From: Methanomassiliicoccaceae archaeon
Lineage (GTDB): Archaea; Thermoplasmatota; Thermoplasmata; Methanomassiliicoccales; Methanomethylophilaceae
Assembly: GCA_009780795.1 (NCBI GenBank)
Contig: WQZJ01000016.1
Coordinates: forward strand, 1 to 15,268
Direction: 5' to 3'
DNA: 15,268 nucleotides
The translations under genes and the position numbers were made by a program. The notes under the pieces were generated by a model. It saw only the letters and a list, made by a program, of their open reading frames with translations. It did no database searches and had not been told where the DNA came from. Shown here piece after piece: positions 6,465 to 13,211 of the stretch (position 1 is its first letter; each line of letters starts with the position of its first letter).

Positions 6465-6475
6465 CTTTGCATACA

Positions 6476-8506
6476 TTACTTGAACGTCGAATTGATCTCC
6501 GCCATTAGGTCCTTCATTCTCTTTTGCTCATCCTGTTCGAGCGTGGAGAACGCATCGATCTTCGGGCGCGCCCAGGCCATGAACGCCTTCGTGAGCTTCG
6601 TCCTTGAGTATTCATTGCCCATGCGCTCGTCGAATATCCTCAGTATCGGGACGTTCGGCATCGAGGCCGCGTGCTGGGACACATCCCAGCCGAGCTCCGA
6701 CTTCGCCACCGTCACCAATGTGTTACGAATGAGATCTTCGAATGTAGGCATCTCTATGTCCCTATCAATGAAGTCCCTGGACCTCAGTATGTGCTTCGCA
6801 CCCACTGAGTTTATCAACCTTCCCTGATCCTTCTTCTGCGACTCCGACAACGAGTCGGAGAACGCGGTCACACGTAATTTTTTAGCATGCATTATCGTCG
6901 CGAAGTACGCGATCTTGCCGGTGGACGACACCGGCATCATCGATATGTCCGTGTCAAGCGCGGGAGCGCCCGCGGACCTCATCATCTCGTTCATGGTCTC
7001 CAGGTACCAATAGTCGGGAAGGTTCTCCAGCAACAGGTTCTTCCCGTTGGAGAACATGCTCTGCGCTATGTCGAAGCCCAGCGCCTCCTGCACCGGGAGC
7101 AGCGCAGCATAATCGGTCGCGGTCTCCGGTGTACAGACAACCGTTCCCGCCTCGCGGTCGGTCATCTCCACCACTCTTACCCTTTCTATCTCGTTCGCAC
7201 CTATCATGAACGGCGAATGCGTGGAGAACAGCGTCTGGTTCTTCTCGCTTAACTTTGAGACGGCGTTCCTGAACTCCGCCTGCTTCAATGCGTGCAGACT
7301 CGTGCCGGGCTCGTCCAGGAGGAGTATGCTGTTATCGTGCTTAGAATCCGCCTCGGCAAAGAACACCACCAGGAAGGAGAACGTCCACTGGAAACCTTCG
7401 GACCTCTGGTCGAGTTCCACCTCCACGCCCAATTCGTCCTTCACCACCACCTTGAGATACTGACCGTCCACGTCTATCTCGAGCTTGCTCGCCTCCGGAC
7501 GCTCCGGGTCCGGGCTCCATATGTTCGTTATCTCCTCGGTAAGTCTGATACTCGCTGCGTTGAGCCTGTACTTCCTGTCGTCAAGGCGGTCCATGTACTC
7601 GCGCATCTCTTCCTGTGTTTCCACCTCCGCCTTGCTTATCTCTCCCGTGAGCGACAGGTCCTTGGCCGTGAACCCGAGGAACCTCAGGAAGCACTTGTTC
7701 CCGTAATCATATTCAGGATCTTCAACGAGGTCCTTCTCTATCCTCTCGGCCATCTTTCCCAAGTGTATTATCGGACGGACCTTCAGGTAGTTGCTGTATA
7801 GGACGAATTTAGGCAACAGGGAGCGACATATGCTCAGCGACCTTTCGTTGGTCTCGACGTTGAGCATCAGCTCCTTCAAACGTCTGTACCTCTCCTCTTC
7901 GGCACCACCTTCGTCAACGTAGACGAGATTCTCCTTCATCCATGATAGCAATCTCTTAGCAAGCGCACCGTCTATCTTGTCCTCCTCACCCATCAGGCCG
8001 AGGACATCTATCAGTTCGTTGCTTGGAAGATCGGTATCGGACGCGGTCGGCCTCTCCTTCTTGAAATTCTTGTCTATATGTGCGCTGAACCTGTCAAGGT
8101 CGCCCTCGATGTCGGAGAACGTCAGCTGTCTCGGACCGCCGTCGATCCTGTGCCAGCTCGAATTGTCCAGACGTCTTCCGACGATGTACGTCGCGTTCTC
8201 GTACCCCGGAGGGAGCAGCGCGGTATCGGACATCTCCAATGCAAAGTGACACTCCACCACCGTGAACGCCGCCGGATCGATACCGTTACGTGCTATATCT
8301 CGATCATAATCAGAACGCGGGTAATCCCTCAGCGGATTGAACGGCATGACGCCGGCCGAAGGGTTGAGTCGCTGCAGTGCCTGAAATATAGCGGTCTTAC
8401 CGGCCTCGTTCGGTCCGACGAAAATCGTCTTCGTTCTCTCTATGTCGAAGTAGCCGGTGTCCTTTATGCTCTTATATCCTTTAATCCTAGCTTTGACAAG
8501 CCTCAT
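6476..8506 (-). CDS. Solitary OLD-family ATPase/nuclease with degenerate TOPRIM site
   Basis: This 676-residue protein starts with an ABC/SMC-like ATPase half: Walker A at 31-38 (GPNEAGKT), Walker B with Asp398-Glu399 (ILLLDEPGTSLHA), and an H-loop (FSTHSPFMIG) at about 423. A long middle region of charged helices interrupts it. The C-terminal third fits an OLD TOPRIM nuclease domain: Glu494 and Asp498 in LLLENLPDYWYLE match the usual E-G-x-x-D, but Gly is Asn. The expected D-x-D metal site reads Asp551-Ser-Leu553. OLD proteins (phage P2 Old, and GajA of the Gabija defence system) cut or nick DNA using this domain. No UvrD/GajB-like helicase adjoins the gene, so it is a class 1-like solitary form. 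The role is inferred as DNA repair or anti-phage defence; nuclease activity is uncertain. The ATG at 8506 begins right at the conserved RLVKARIKGYKSIKD strand. AT-rich sites at 8527-8534 and 8555-8563 are candidate promoters. Confidence 0.8.
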   Translation of the reverse strand: MRLVKARIKGYKSIKDTGYFDIERTKTIFVGPNEAGKTAIFQALQRLNPSAGVMPFNPLRDYPRSDYDRDIARNGIDPAAFTVVECHFALEMSDTALLPPGYENATYIVGRRLDNSSWHRIDGGPRQLTFSDIEGDLDRFSAHIDKNFKKERPTASDTDLPSNELIDVLGLMGEEDKIDGALAKRLLSWMKENLVYVDEGGAEEERYRRLKELMLNVETNERSLSICRSLLPKFVLYSNYLKVRPIIHLGKMAERIEKDLVEDPEYDYGNKCFLRFLGFTAKDLSLTGEISKAEVETQEEMREYMDRLDDRKYRLNAASIRLTEEITNIWSPDPERPEASKLEIDVDGQYLKVVVKDELGVEVELDQRSEGFQWTFSFLVVFFAEADSKHDNSILLLDEPGTSLHALKQAEFRNAVSKLSEKNQTLFSTHSPFMIGANEIERVRVVEMTDREAGTVVCTPETATDYAALLPVQEALGFDIAQSMFSNGKNLLLENLPDYWYLETMNEMMRSAGAPALDTDISMMPVSSTGKIAYFATIMHAKKLRVTAFSDSLSESQKKDQGRLINSVGAKHILRSRDFIDRDIEMPTFEDLIRNTLVTVAKSELGWDVSQHAASMPNVPILRIFDERMGNEYSRTKLTKAFMAWARPKIDAFSTLEQDEQKRMKDLMAEINSTFK
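6842..6860. repeat. Perfect 7-bp inverted repeat inside the OLD-family gene
   Basis: CTCCGAC (6842-6848) and GTCGGAG (6854-6860) are exact inverted copies around AACGA. On the coding strand they encode SDSLSES, precisely the place where the TOPRIM D-x-D site is expected. It may be coincidence arising from repeated Ser codons (TCG/TCC). Confidence 0.6.
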
Positions 8507-8526
8507 TTGAATGCATCCCCAGATTG

Positions 8527-8563
8527 AATATACTGCTCCCGTATACGGCTTCTGCTTATAAAT
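8527..8563 (-). promoter_or_regulatory. Candidate TATA boxes for the OLD-family gene
   Basis: Reading the minus strand, ATTTATAAG at 8563-8555 lies about 50 bp, and AGTATATT at 8534-8527 about 24 bp, upstream of the ATG at 8506. The nearer site would give a leaderless message and the farther one a leader of about 25 nt. I cannot tell which is used. Confidence 0.35.
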
Positions 8564-8622
8564 GGTTACGTGATAGGAACGAGCGTGCGCGCATACCGCT
8601 TTTTCAAAAGCATATGAAAAAC

Positions 8623-8631
8623 CTTTAAATA
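8623..8631 (+). promoter_or_regulatory. TATA box of the rps8e-srp19 operon
   Basis: CTTTAAATA at 8623-8631 follows a purine-rich stretch (GAAAAAC) that fits a TFB-recognition element. The expected transcription start is near 8655, a few bases before the ATG at 8662. Confidence 0.65.
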
Positions 8632-8661
8632 CGGTATCCTCTTTGCTCGTTCGGAATAACT

Positions 8662-9042
8662 ATGGCACTTTGGCAGGGCAGATCAAGGAGAAAACCTACT
8701 GGCGGTAGACTCATCCTCAGTAAAGGCAAGAGAAGGTACGAGATAGGCACGGAGAAGCAGTTCACCAAGGTGGGCGCACAGAGCCTCAAGAGATACCGCG
8801 GCTTCGGCGGTAACGTCAAGGTAAGGATGCTCGCTGCCGAATACGCCAACGTCGTCGACAGGAAGACCAACAAGGTCACGAAGGTCAAGATACTTGGAGT
8901 GAAGACGAACCCGGCCGACCCTAACTTCGTTCAGCGCAGTCTCATCAACAAGGGCGCGACCATCAAGACCGACCTCGGTGACGCTGTCATAACGTCGAGG
9001 CCGGGACAGGACGGGGCCGTCAACGCGGTCCTGCTGGAATGA
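8662..9042 (+). CDS. rps8e: 30S ribosomal protein S8e
   Basis: This 126-residue protein is a clear S8e: it begins MALWQGRSRRKPTGG, continues with GKGKRRYEIG-type basic stretches, and holds the typical RGFGGNVKVR and INKGATIKT-LGDAVITSRPGQDG segments. S8e is found in archaea and eukaryotes but not bacteria, and it is part of the small ribosomal subunit. The archaeal form is about 125-130 residues, so the gene is full length. A good TATA box sits about 31-39 bp before the ATG. srp19 follows after 10 bp, so the two are very probably one transcript, which links ribosome assembly with protein export. Confidence 0.97.
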   Translation: MALWQGRSRRKPTGGRLILSKGKRRYEIGTEKQFTKVGAQSLKRYRGFGGNVKVRMLAAEYANVVDRKTNKVTKVKILGVKTNPADPNFVQRSLINKGATIKTDLGDAVITSRPGQDGAVNAVLLE

Positions 9043-9052
9043 TCCGGATATC

Positions 9053-9343
9053 ATGACATACGACAAGGACAACGCGATCGTGCTGTGGCCCGAGTATTTT
9101 GAGGCCGGCCGCAAACGATCCGAAGGTCGCCGTGTCCCGAAGGAACTGTGCGTCAAGGAGCCTAGTCTGGACATCATCGCCAAAGCGGCCGCCATACTCG
9201 ATCTGGAATATGAGATATTCGACGATGCCGCCTATCCGGGTAACTGGAGAGCGAAACGCGGCTGTGTCCGCGTGGAGAAGGGTAAGATAAAGAAGTCCGA
9301 GCTTCTGGTGAAGGTCGGGCAGTGTCTCATCGACAATCAGTGA
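9053..9343 (+). CDS. srp19: Signal recognition particle 19 kDa protein (SRP19)
   Basis: This 96-residue protein matches archaeal SRP19. It starts with an IVLWPEYFEAGRKRSEGRRVPKE-like segment (the WP-Y-F ... RSEGR-VPK core at residues 11-29), which contacts the GGAG tetraloops of SRP RNA helices 6 and 8. A YPGNWRAKRGCVRVE region at about 62-76 follows. SRP19 organises the SRP RNA so that SRP54 can bind and deliver nascent membrane and secreted proteins to the translocon. The gene lies 10 bp after rps8e on the same strand. The ATG at 9053 is the first reasonable start and puts the conserved WPEYF strand at the usual distance. No odd features are visible. Confidence 0.95.
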   Translation: MTYDKDNAIVLWPEYFEAGRKRSEGRRVPKELCVKEPSLDIIAKAAAILDLEYEIFDDAAYPGNWRAKRGCVRVEKGKIKKSELLVKVGQCLIDNQ

Positions 9344-9370
9344 TCTCTCTTATGTCATAGGCAGAGGTCT

Positions 9371-9390
9371 TGTTCCTTAATGTCGGAACA
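9371..9390. terminator. Hairpin after srp19, possible terminator
   Basis: TGTTCC (9371-9376) pairs with GGAACA (9385-9390) around an 8-nt loop, 28 bp after the srp19 stop. No T-run follows directly; the first T-rich stretch is near 9446. The function is uncertain. Confidence 0.3.
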
Positions 9391-9487
9391 CTACCTAAAC
9401 TCTCCGTTCTACGAAAAAAGAGCATATATGTCAATTTTCAGGAGATTTTTGTTCCTGCGGCGGTTTTGCGGAAGAATGAGCTGTACA

Positions 9488-9496
9488 TTTTAATTA
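9488..9496 (+). promoter_or_regulatory. TATA box of the nnr operon
   Basis: TTTTAATTA at 9488-9496 is centred about 26 bp before the ATG at 9518. No Shine-Dalgarno sequence lies between them, which fits a leaderless transcript beginning at the start codon. Confidence 0.55.
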
Positions 9497-9517
9497 TTAC
9501 CTGTATGATTACGTCGC

Positions 9518-10912
9518 ATGATATCGCGTTTGGAATCGAAGATCATCGACGAGAACTGCGAGGCGCTCGGCGTGCCCATCGACACGCTGATGGACAATGC
9601 GGGCGAGGCGCTATTCGAGGTTCTGGTGAATAAGTTCGGCGAAAAGAGGATATTGATAGTTTGCGGGGTCGGCAACAACGGCGGTGACGGGATGTCGTGC
9701 GCTAGACGCTTGGGAAAGAAGGCGACAGTTGCGATGATGTTCCCTCCCTCCGAAATAAAAAGTGCCGCGGCGAGGCGCCAGTTCGAAACGCTTCCCAAGA
9801 AGCACGTAATGTTCTCGGATGTCTCATTGGACCACTATGATGTGATCGTTGACTGCGTCCTCGGAGTGGGTGCTAGGACCCTCACAGATCCGTTGCTGAG
9901 GGATTATCTGAAAAAATTGAAGAGCTTCAAAGGGCAGATCGTTTCCGCGGACATACCTACCGGTTTCGGTACGAAGGATGCCGTGACGCCTGACATAACC
10001 GTGACGTTCCATGATATAAAGGACGGGATGACTGAGGCCAACAGCGGTAAGATCATCGTCGCCGACATCGGGATACCCCGAGAGGCGATACACTGCGTCG
10101 GCGTCGGCGATATGCTTCGCTATCCTATACCGAATGCTGACTCTCACAAAGGGGAGAACGGCAGACTGCTCGTCATAGGCGGCGGACCTTATGTCGGTGC
10201 GCCGGCCATGTCGGCGATGGCCGCTCTGAGGACGGGAGTGGACATAGTGCGCGTCGCCGTGCCGAAGAGATGTTTCGTACCGGTCGCTTCGATGACACCG
10301 TCGTTCGTCATGCACGAGCTTCCTGATGACATACTGAGAGAGATCGATGTCAAACACCTGCTTGAGCTTTCGAAGAAGGTCGATGCCGTACTGATAGGTC
10401 CGGGGCTGGGGACAGACGACGACACAATGGCCGCGGTGCGCGAGTTCATATTGAGATGCGATAAACCCACGGTGGTCGATGCCGACGCGATCGTCGCTAT
10501 AGCGTCGATGGCCGTCCTCTCGAGAGAGGTTATCGTGACCCCACATAAACACGAGTTCGAGGAGTTCTCCGGTTTTGCATTGGCGAGCTGCGATCTGATG
10601 AGCATCGCGAAGAAGAGGAACGTGACGATGATCCTGAAAGGTGAGACCGATGTCATCGTGAGCAATGACAAGAAGAAGATCAACAACTCCGGAACGCCGG
10701 CGATGACCGTCGGCGGCACGGGAGATGTCCTGTCAGGAATAGTCGCCGGGCTTCTGTCCAAGGGAATGGACAAGTTCAACTCCGCATGCCTGGGGGCGTT
10801 CATATGCGGGACGGCCGGTGAGATGGCGTTCAAAGAGTTCTCGTACGGACTGACCGCGACCGATGTCATAGACATGATACCGAAGGTCCTGAGGGACAAC
10901 TTGAAAGGATGA
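9518..10912 (+). CDS. nnr: Bifunctional NAD(P)H-hydrate epimerase / ADP-dependent (S)-NAD(P)H-hydrate dehydratase
   Basis: This 464-residue fusion repairs NAD(P)H that has been damaged by hydration. The N-terminal YjeF_N epimerase domain (about 1-205) has GVGNNGGDG at 50-58, DCVLGVG and SADIPTGFG; it interconverts the R and S hydrates. The C-terminal ribokinase-like dehydratase domain (about 210-460) starts with HKGENGRLLVIGGG, then shows VLIGPGLG, VVDADAI, VTPHKHEF, ILKGETDVI and GTPAMTVGGTGDVLSG at 392-407, with Asp403 as the expected catalytic residue; it dehydrates the S form using ADP. Length and order match the usual archaeal and bacterial bifunctional Nnr. The start ATG at 9518 fits the conserved ISRLESKIIDEN opening and lies 26 bp after a TATA box. 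The next gene overlaps it by 4 bp (ATGA), so translation of the two is probably coupled. Confidence 0.95.
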   Translation: MISRLESKIIDENCEALGVPIDTLMDNAGEALFEVLVNKFGEKRILIVCGVGNNGGDGMSCARRLGKKATVAMMFPPSEIKSAAARRQFETLPKKHVMFSDVSLDHYDVIVDCVLGVGARTLTDPLLRDYLKKLKSFKGQIVSADIPTGFGTKDAVTPDITVTFHDIKDGMTEANSGKIIVADIGIPREAIHCVGVGDMLRYPIPNADSHKGENGRLLVIGGGPYVGAPAMSAMAALRTGVDIVRVAVPKRCFVPVASMTPSFVMHELPDDILREIDVKHLLELSKKVDAVLIGPGLGTDDDTMAAVREFILRCDKPTVVDADAIVAIASMAVLSREVIVTPHKHEFEEFSGFALASCDLMSIAKKRNVTMILKGETDVIVSNDKKKINNSGTPAMTVGGTGDVLSGIVAGLLSKGMDKFNSACLGAFICGTAGEMAFKEFSYGLTATDVIDMIPKVLRDNLKG

Positions 10913-11661
10913 CGGACATTCAGCCCGTTCACGGCCATCCTGCGCTGCGCATAGACGGCACCATTGTAGTAGCTGATCTGCACATAGGTGTCGAGAGCCA
11001 TCTCGGTAGCAAGGGGTTCCATCTTCCGTCAAGGACGATGATGATGAGGGACGACCTTCTGAGCATCTCCGGTGATGCTTCACGACTGATTGTCCTGGGC
11101 GACGTGAAGGATTCCGTCCCAGGGTCGACGAAGCAGGAGTTCCAGGAGATACCGGAGTTCTTTCAAGCTATGCTCGAACACTTCGAGACGGTGGACGTGG
11201 TCATCGGGAACCATGATACCCAGATAGATGATTTTTTGCCGAAGCACGTGAACATCCGTCCCGCCGCGGGATTTAAGATCGGGGATGTCGGACTTGTTCA
11301 CGGGCACACTTGGCCCTCGGCCGATGTGATGACGTCAAAGGTTCTCGTCACAGCGCACAACCACCCGACGGTGATGTTCTCTGACGGTCTCGGGAAAAGG
11401 ACGACGGAACCGTGCTGGTTCAGAGCGGCGTTCAGGGATGTTGTTGGTGATTACGCAGAACACCCTGAGGAGATGATAATGATGCCTTCGTTCAACCGCC
11501 TTCTCGGCGGATCGCCGGTGAACGTGAAAGAGGAACGTTTCCTGGGCCCACTGATGACCGCGGATGTGATCGACATCGACGAAGCGAAGGTGTTCCTGCT
11601 TGACGGCATATTCCTCGGGAAGAGAAAGGACATCCTGGTTGACGGGAAATATAAAGAATAA
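10909..11661 (+). CDS. Archaeal metallophosphoesterase, COG1407 / TIGR00024 type (SbcD-related)
   Basis: This 250-residue phosphoesterase carries all the metal-site motifs of the calcineurin-like fold: Asp23 and His25 (VADLHIG), Asp65 (VLGDVKD), Asn101 and Asp103 (IGNHDTQ), His131/His133 (LVHGHTWP), and His150/His152 (VTAHNHPT). The ADLHIG-E opening and the HGHTWP motif mark the COG1407 group (TIGR00024), which in bacteria is often linked to DNA ligase and Lhr helicase and is presumed to act on nucleic acids; the archaeal substrate has not been settled as far as I know. The gene starts within the last codons of nnr with a 4-bp ATGA overlap, so it is read from the same message, although no biochemical link to NAD(P)H repair is evident. 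It converges on mvhA, and a shared hairpin separates them. Confidence 0.88.
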   Translation: MTDIQPVHGHPALRIDGTIVVADLHIGVESHLGSKGFHLPSRTMMMRDDLLSISGDASRLIVLGDVKDSVPGSTKQEFQEIPEFFQAMLEHFETVDVVIGNHDTQIDDFLPKHVNIRPAAGFKIGDVGLVHGHTWPSADVMTSKVLVTAHNHPTVMFSDGLGKRTTEPCWFRAAFRDVVGDYAEHPEEMIMMPSFNRLLGGSPVNVKEERFLGPLMTADVIDIDEAKVFLLDGIFLGKRKDILVDGKYKE

Positions 11662-11666
11662 GATAA

Positions 11667-11683
11667 GAGGGGTTTTGCCCCTC
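11667..11683. terminator. Hairpin between convergent genes, likely bidirectional terminator
   Basis: GAGGGG (11667-11672) pairs with CCCCTC (11678-11683) around TTTTG, in the 31-bp gap between the stop codon of the COG1407 gene and that of mvhA. T-rich sequence follows on the minus strand (CTTATCTTATTCTTT), and only a weak T-rich stretch on plus, so it fits mvhA termination better. Confidence 0.55.
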
Positions 11684-11692
11684 CGTTAGTGT

Positions 11693-13210
11693 TTAGTTGC
11701 GCGACACAACGTCGTACACGGAACCGTCGGAGTTCTTGATTGTTACCTTCAGCGGCATCTGTCCCGGTAGGCTGTGCGTTGCACAGGAGTTGCACGGGTC
11801 GTACGCGCGGAACGCCATCTCGGCCATGTTCAGAAGACCGGGGGACACTTCGAAGTTCTTTATCAGTGCCTTCGCGGCCTTCGCGACGGACATGTTCATC
11901 GGACCGTTGTTGTTGGTCGTCCCGACCACCATGTTGCATGCCGTGACGATGCCGTTCTCGTCGCATATGTAGTCATGCGTGAGCGTGCCCCTCGGCGCCT
12001 CTATGCATCCCACTCCGCGTCCTCCGGGCACGATGTCCTTCTGCTTTATGTCGCTGTTGCACAGGTCCTTGTCGGACGCGTTCTCCAGGCAGCGTTCGGC
12101 CGCATAGATCATCTCTAGTATCCTTGCCCAGTGCGTCGCCAGCGTGAAGTGTATCGGTCCCGTCACGCCGAGGTCCTTGAAGAATCCCTTGTACTCAAGG
12201 TACTTCTCCTGCGCATACGGCGTCGTGAAACCGTCCGCCACATTCAACCTTGAGAGCGGCGTGGCACGGTACATACCGCTGTCCGGGCCGTCCACCAGTC
12301 CTTTGTATCCGACGTTCTTGAGGTACGGGAACTTCTCGTACGACCACGGCTCCACTGCCTCGGCCACATGGCCCAGGTAGTTGAACGCGTCGTATCTGGC
12401 GAATTCCTTTCCGCTCGGGTCGACCACTTTCACCTGTCCGTCATGGAACTCCACCTTGTCGTCCTTGTTGACTATCCCCATGTAGTACGTCTCATGGTAG
12501 TACAGGTCGGGGTTCTTTATTATGTCCACATAGTCCTTGTTCTTCAGAACGACATCAGTGAACACGTTCAGCGATGTCTTGGCAAAGTCCACCAGGTTCT
12601 CGGCGATCGAGATCATCTCCTTCTGACCGTCCTTGGATATCCCTATCGACACTCCGCCGGGGACACCCATCACCGGGTGCGTCGCCTTGCCGCCGATCAT
12701 CGCCTGTATCTTCTGTGCCTGCGAGCGCGCCTTCAGTACGGCGCTACCGAGTTCAAGACCGACCGCACCGACCACTCCGAGGACGTTCCTCGTCGCAGCG
12801 GGGTGCGCCGGACCCAGCACGAAGTCGGGCGATGCCAGCGCATAGAAGTGCGCTATGTGGCTGTGCACGAAGTGTGCGTTGTAGAACAGATCGCGTATGC
12901 GGAATGCTGTCTCGGTCGGCGTGGTGTTGTAACAACCGTCTATCGCCTTCGTCGATGCAAGGTGGTGCGCGCCGGGGCACACACCGCAGAGCCTCGCAGT
13001 GATCTGGTTCAGCTCGGTCACCTTTCTGCCGACGCAGAACCTCTCGAAGCCTCTCAGCTCCGGCACCTGCCAGTAGACGTTACTGACGTTCCCGCTGTTG
13101 TCAAGGAATATCTCTATCTTCCCGTGACCTTCGAGACGCGTTATCGGGTCCACCGTTATCCTCTTAGAATCTATCTTCTTCTTCTCATCCCAAATGATAG
13201 GTCCGGACAT
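11693..13210 (-). CDS. mvhA: F420-non-reducing [NiFe] hydrogenase large subunit MvhA
   Basis: MvhA is the catalytic subunit that splits H2 for the Hdr-Mvh complex. The 505-residue protein carries both cysteine pairs that hold the Ni-Fe centre: the L1 motif RLCGVCPGAHH (Cys75, Cys78) and the L2 motif DPCNSCATH (Cys473, Cys476, ending at His479). The 26 residues after His479 are the C-terminal peptide that a maturation endopeptidase removes after Ni insertion in this family; no such protease gene is in the window. VDPITRLEGHGKIE near the N-terminus is also typical. The ATG at 13210 is one base after the mvhG stop, preceded by GGAGGT inside the end of mvhG. It is the last gene of the visible operon; no mvhB-like polyferredoxin follows, since the next gene is convergent. 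Confidence 0.96.
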   Translation of the reverse strand: MSGPIIWDEKKKIDSKRITVDPITRLEGHGKIEIFLDNSGNVSNVYWQVPELRGFERFCVGRKVTELNQITARLCGVCPGAHHLASTKAIDGCYNTTPTETAFRIRDLFYNAHFVHSHIAHFYALASPDFVLGPAHPAATRNVLGVVGAVGLELGSAVLKARSQAQKIQAMIGGKATHPVMGVPGGVSIGISKDGQKEMISIAENLVDFAKTSLNVFTDVVLKNKDYVDIIKNPDLYYHETYYMGIVNKDDKVEFHDGQVKVVDPSGKEFARYDAFNYLGHVAEAVEPWSYEKFPYLKNVGYKGLVDGPDSGMYRATPLSRLNVADGFTTPYAQEKYLEYKGFFKDLGVTGPIHFTLATHWARILEMIYAAERCLENASDKDLCNSDIKQKDIVPGGRGVGCIEAPRGTLTHDYICDENGIVTACNMVVGTTNNNGPMNMSVAKAAKALIKNFEVSPGLLNMAEMAFRAYDPCNSCATHSLPGQMPLKVTIKNSDGSVYDVVSRN

Positions 13211-13211
13211 C

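Noticed and set aside
6476..8506. A Gabija defence system
   Set aside because: Gabija needs a GajB UvrD-like helicase beside GajA; the flanking genes are a phosphoesterase and rps8e, so only a solitary OLD-family protein is supported.
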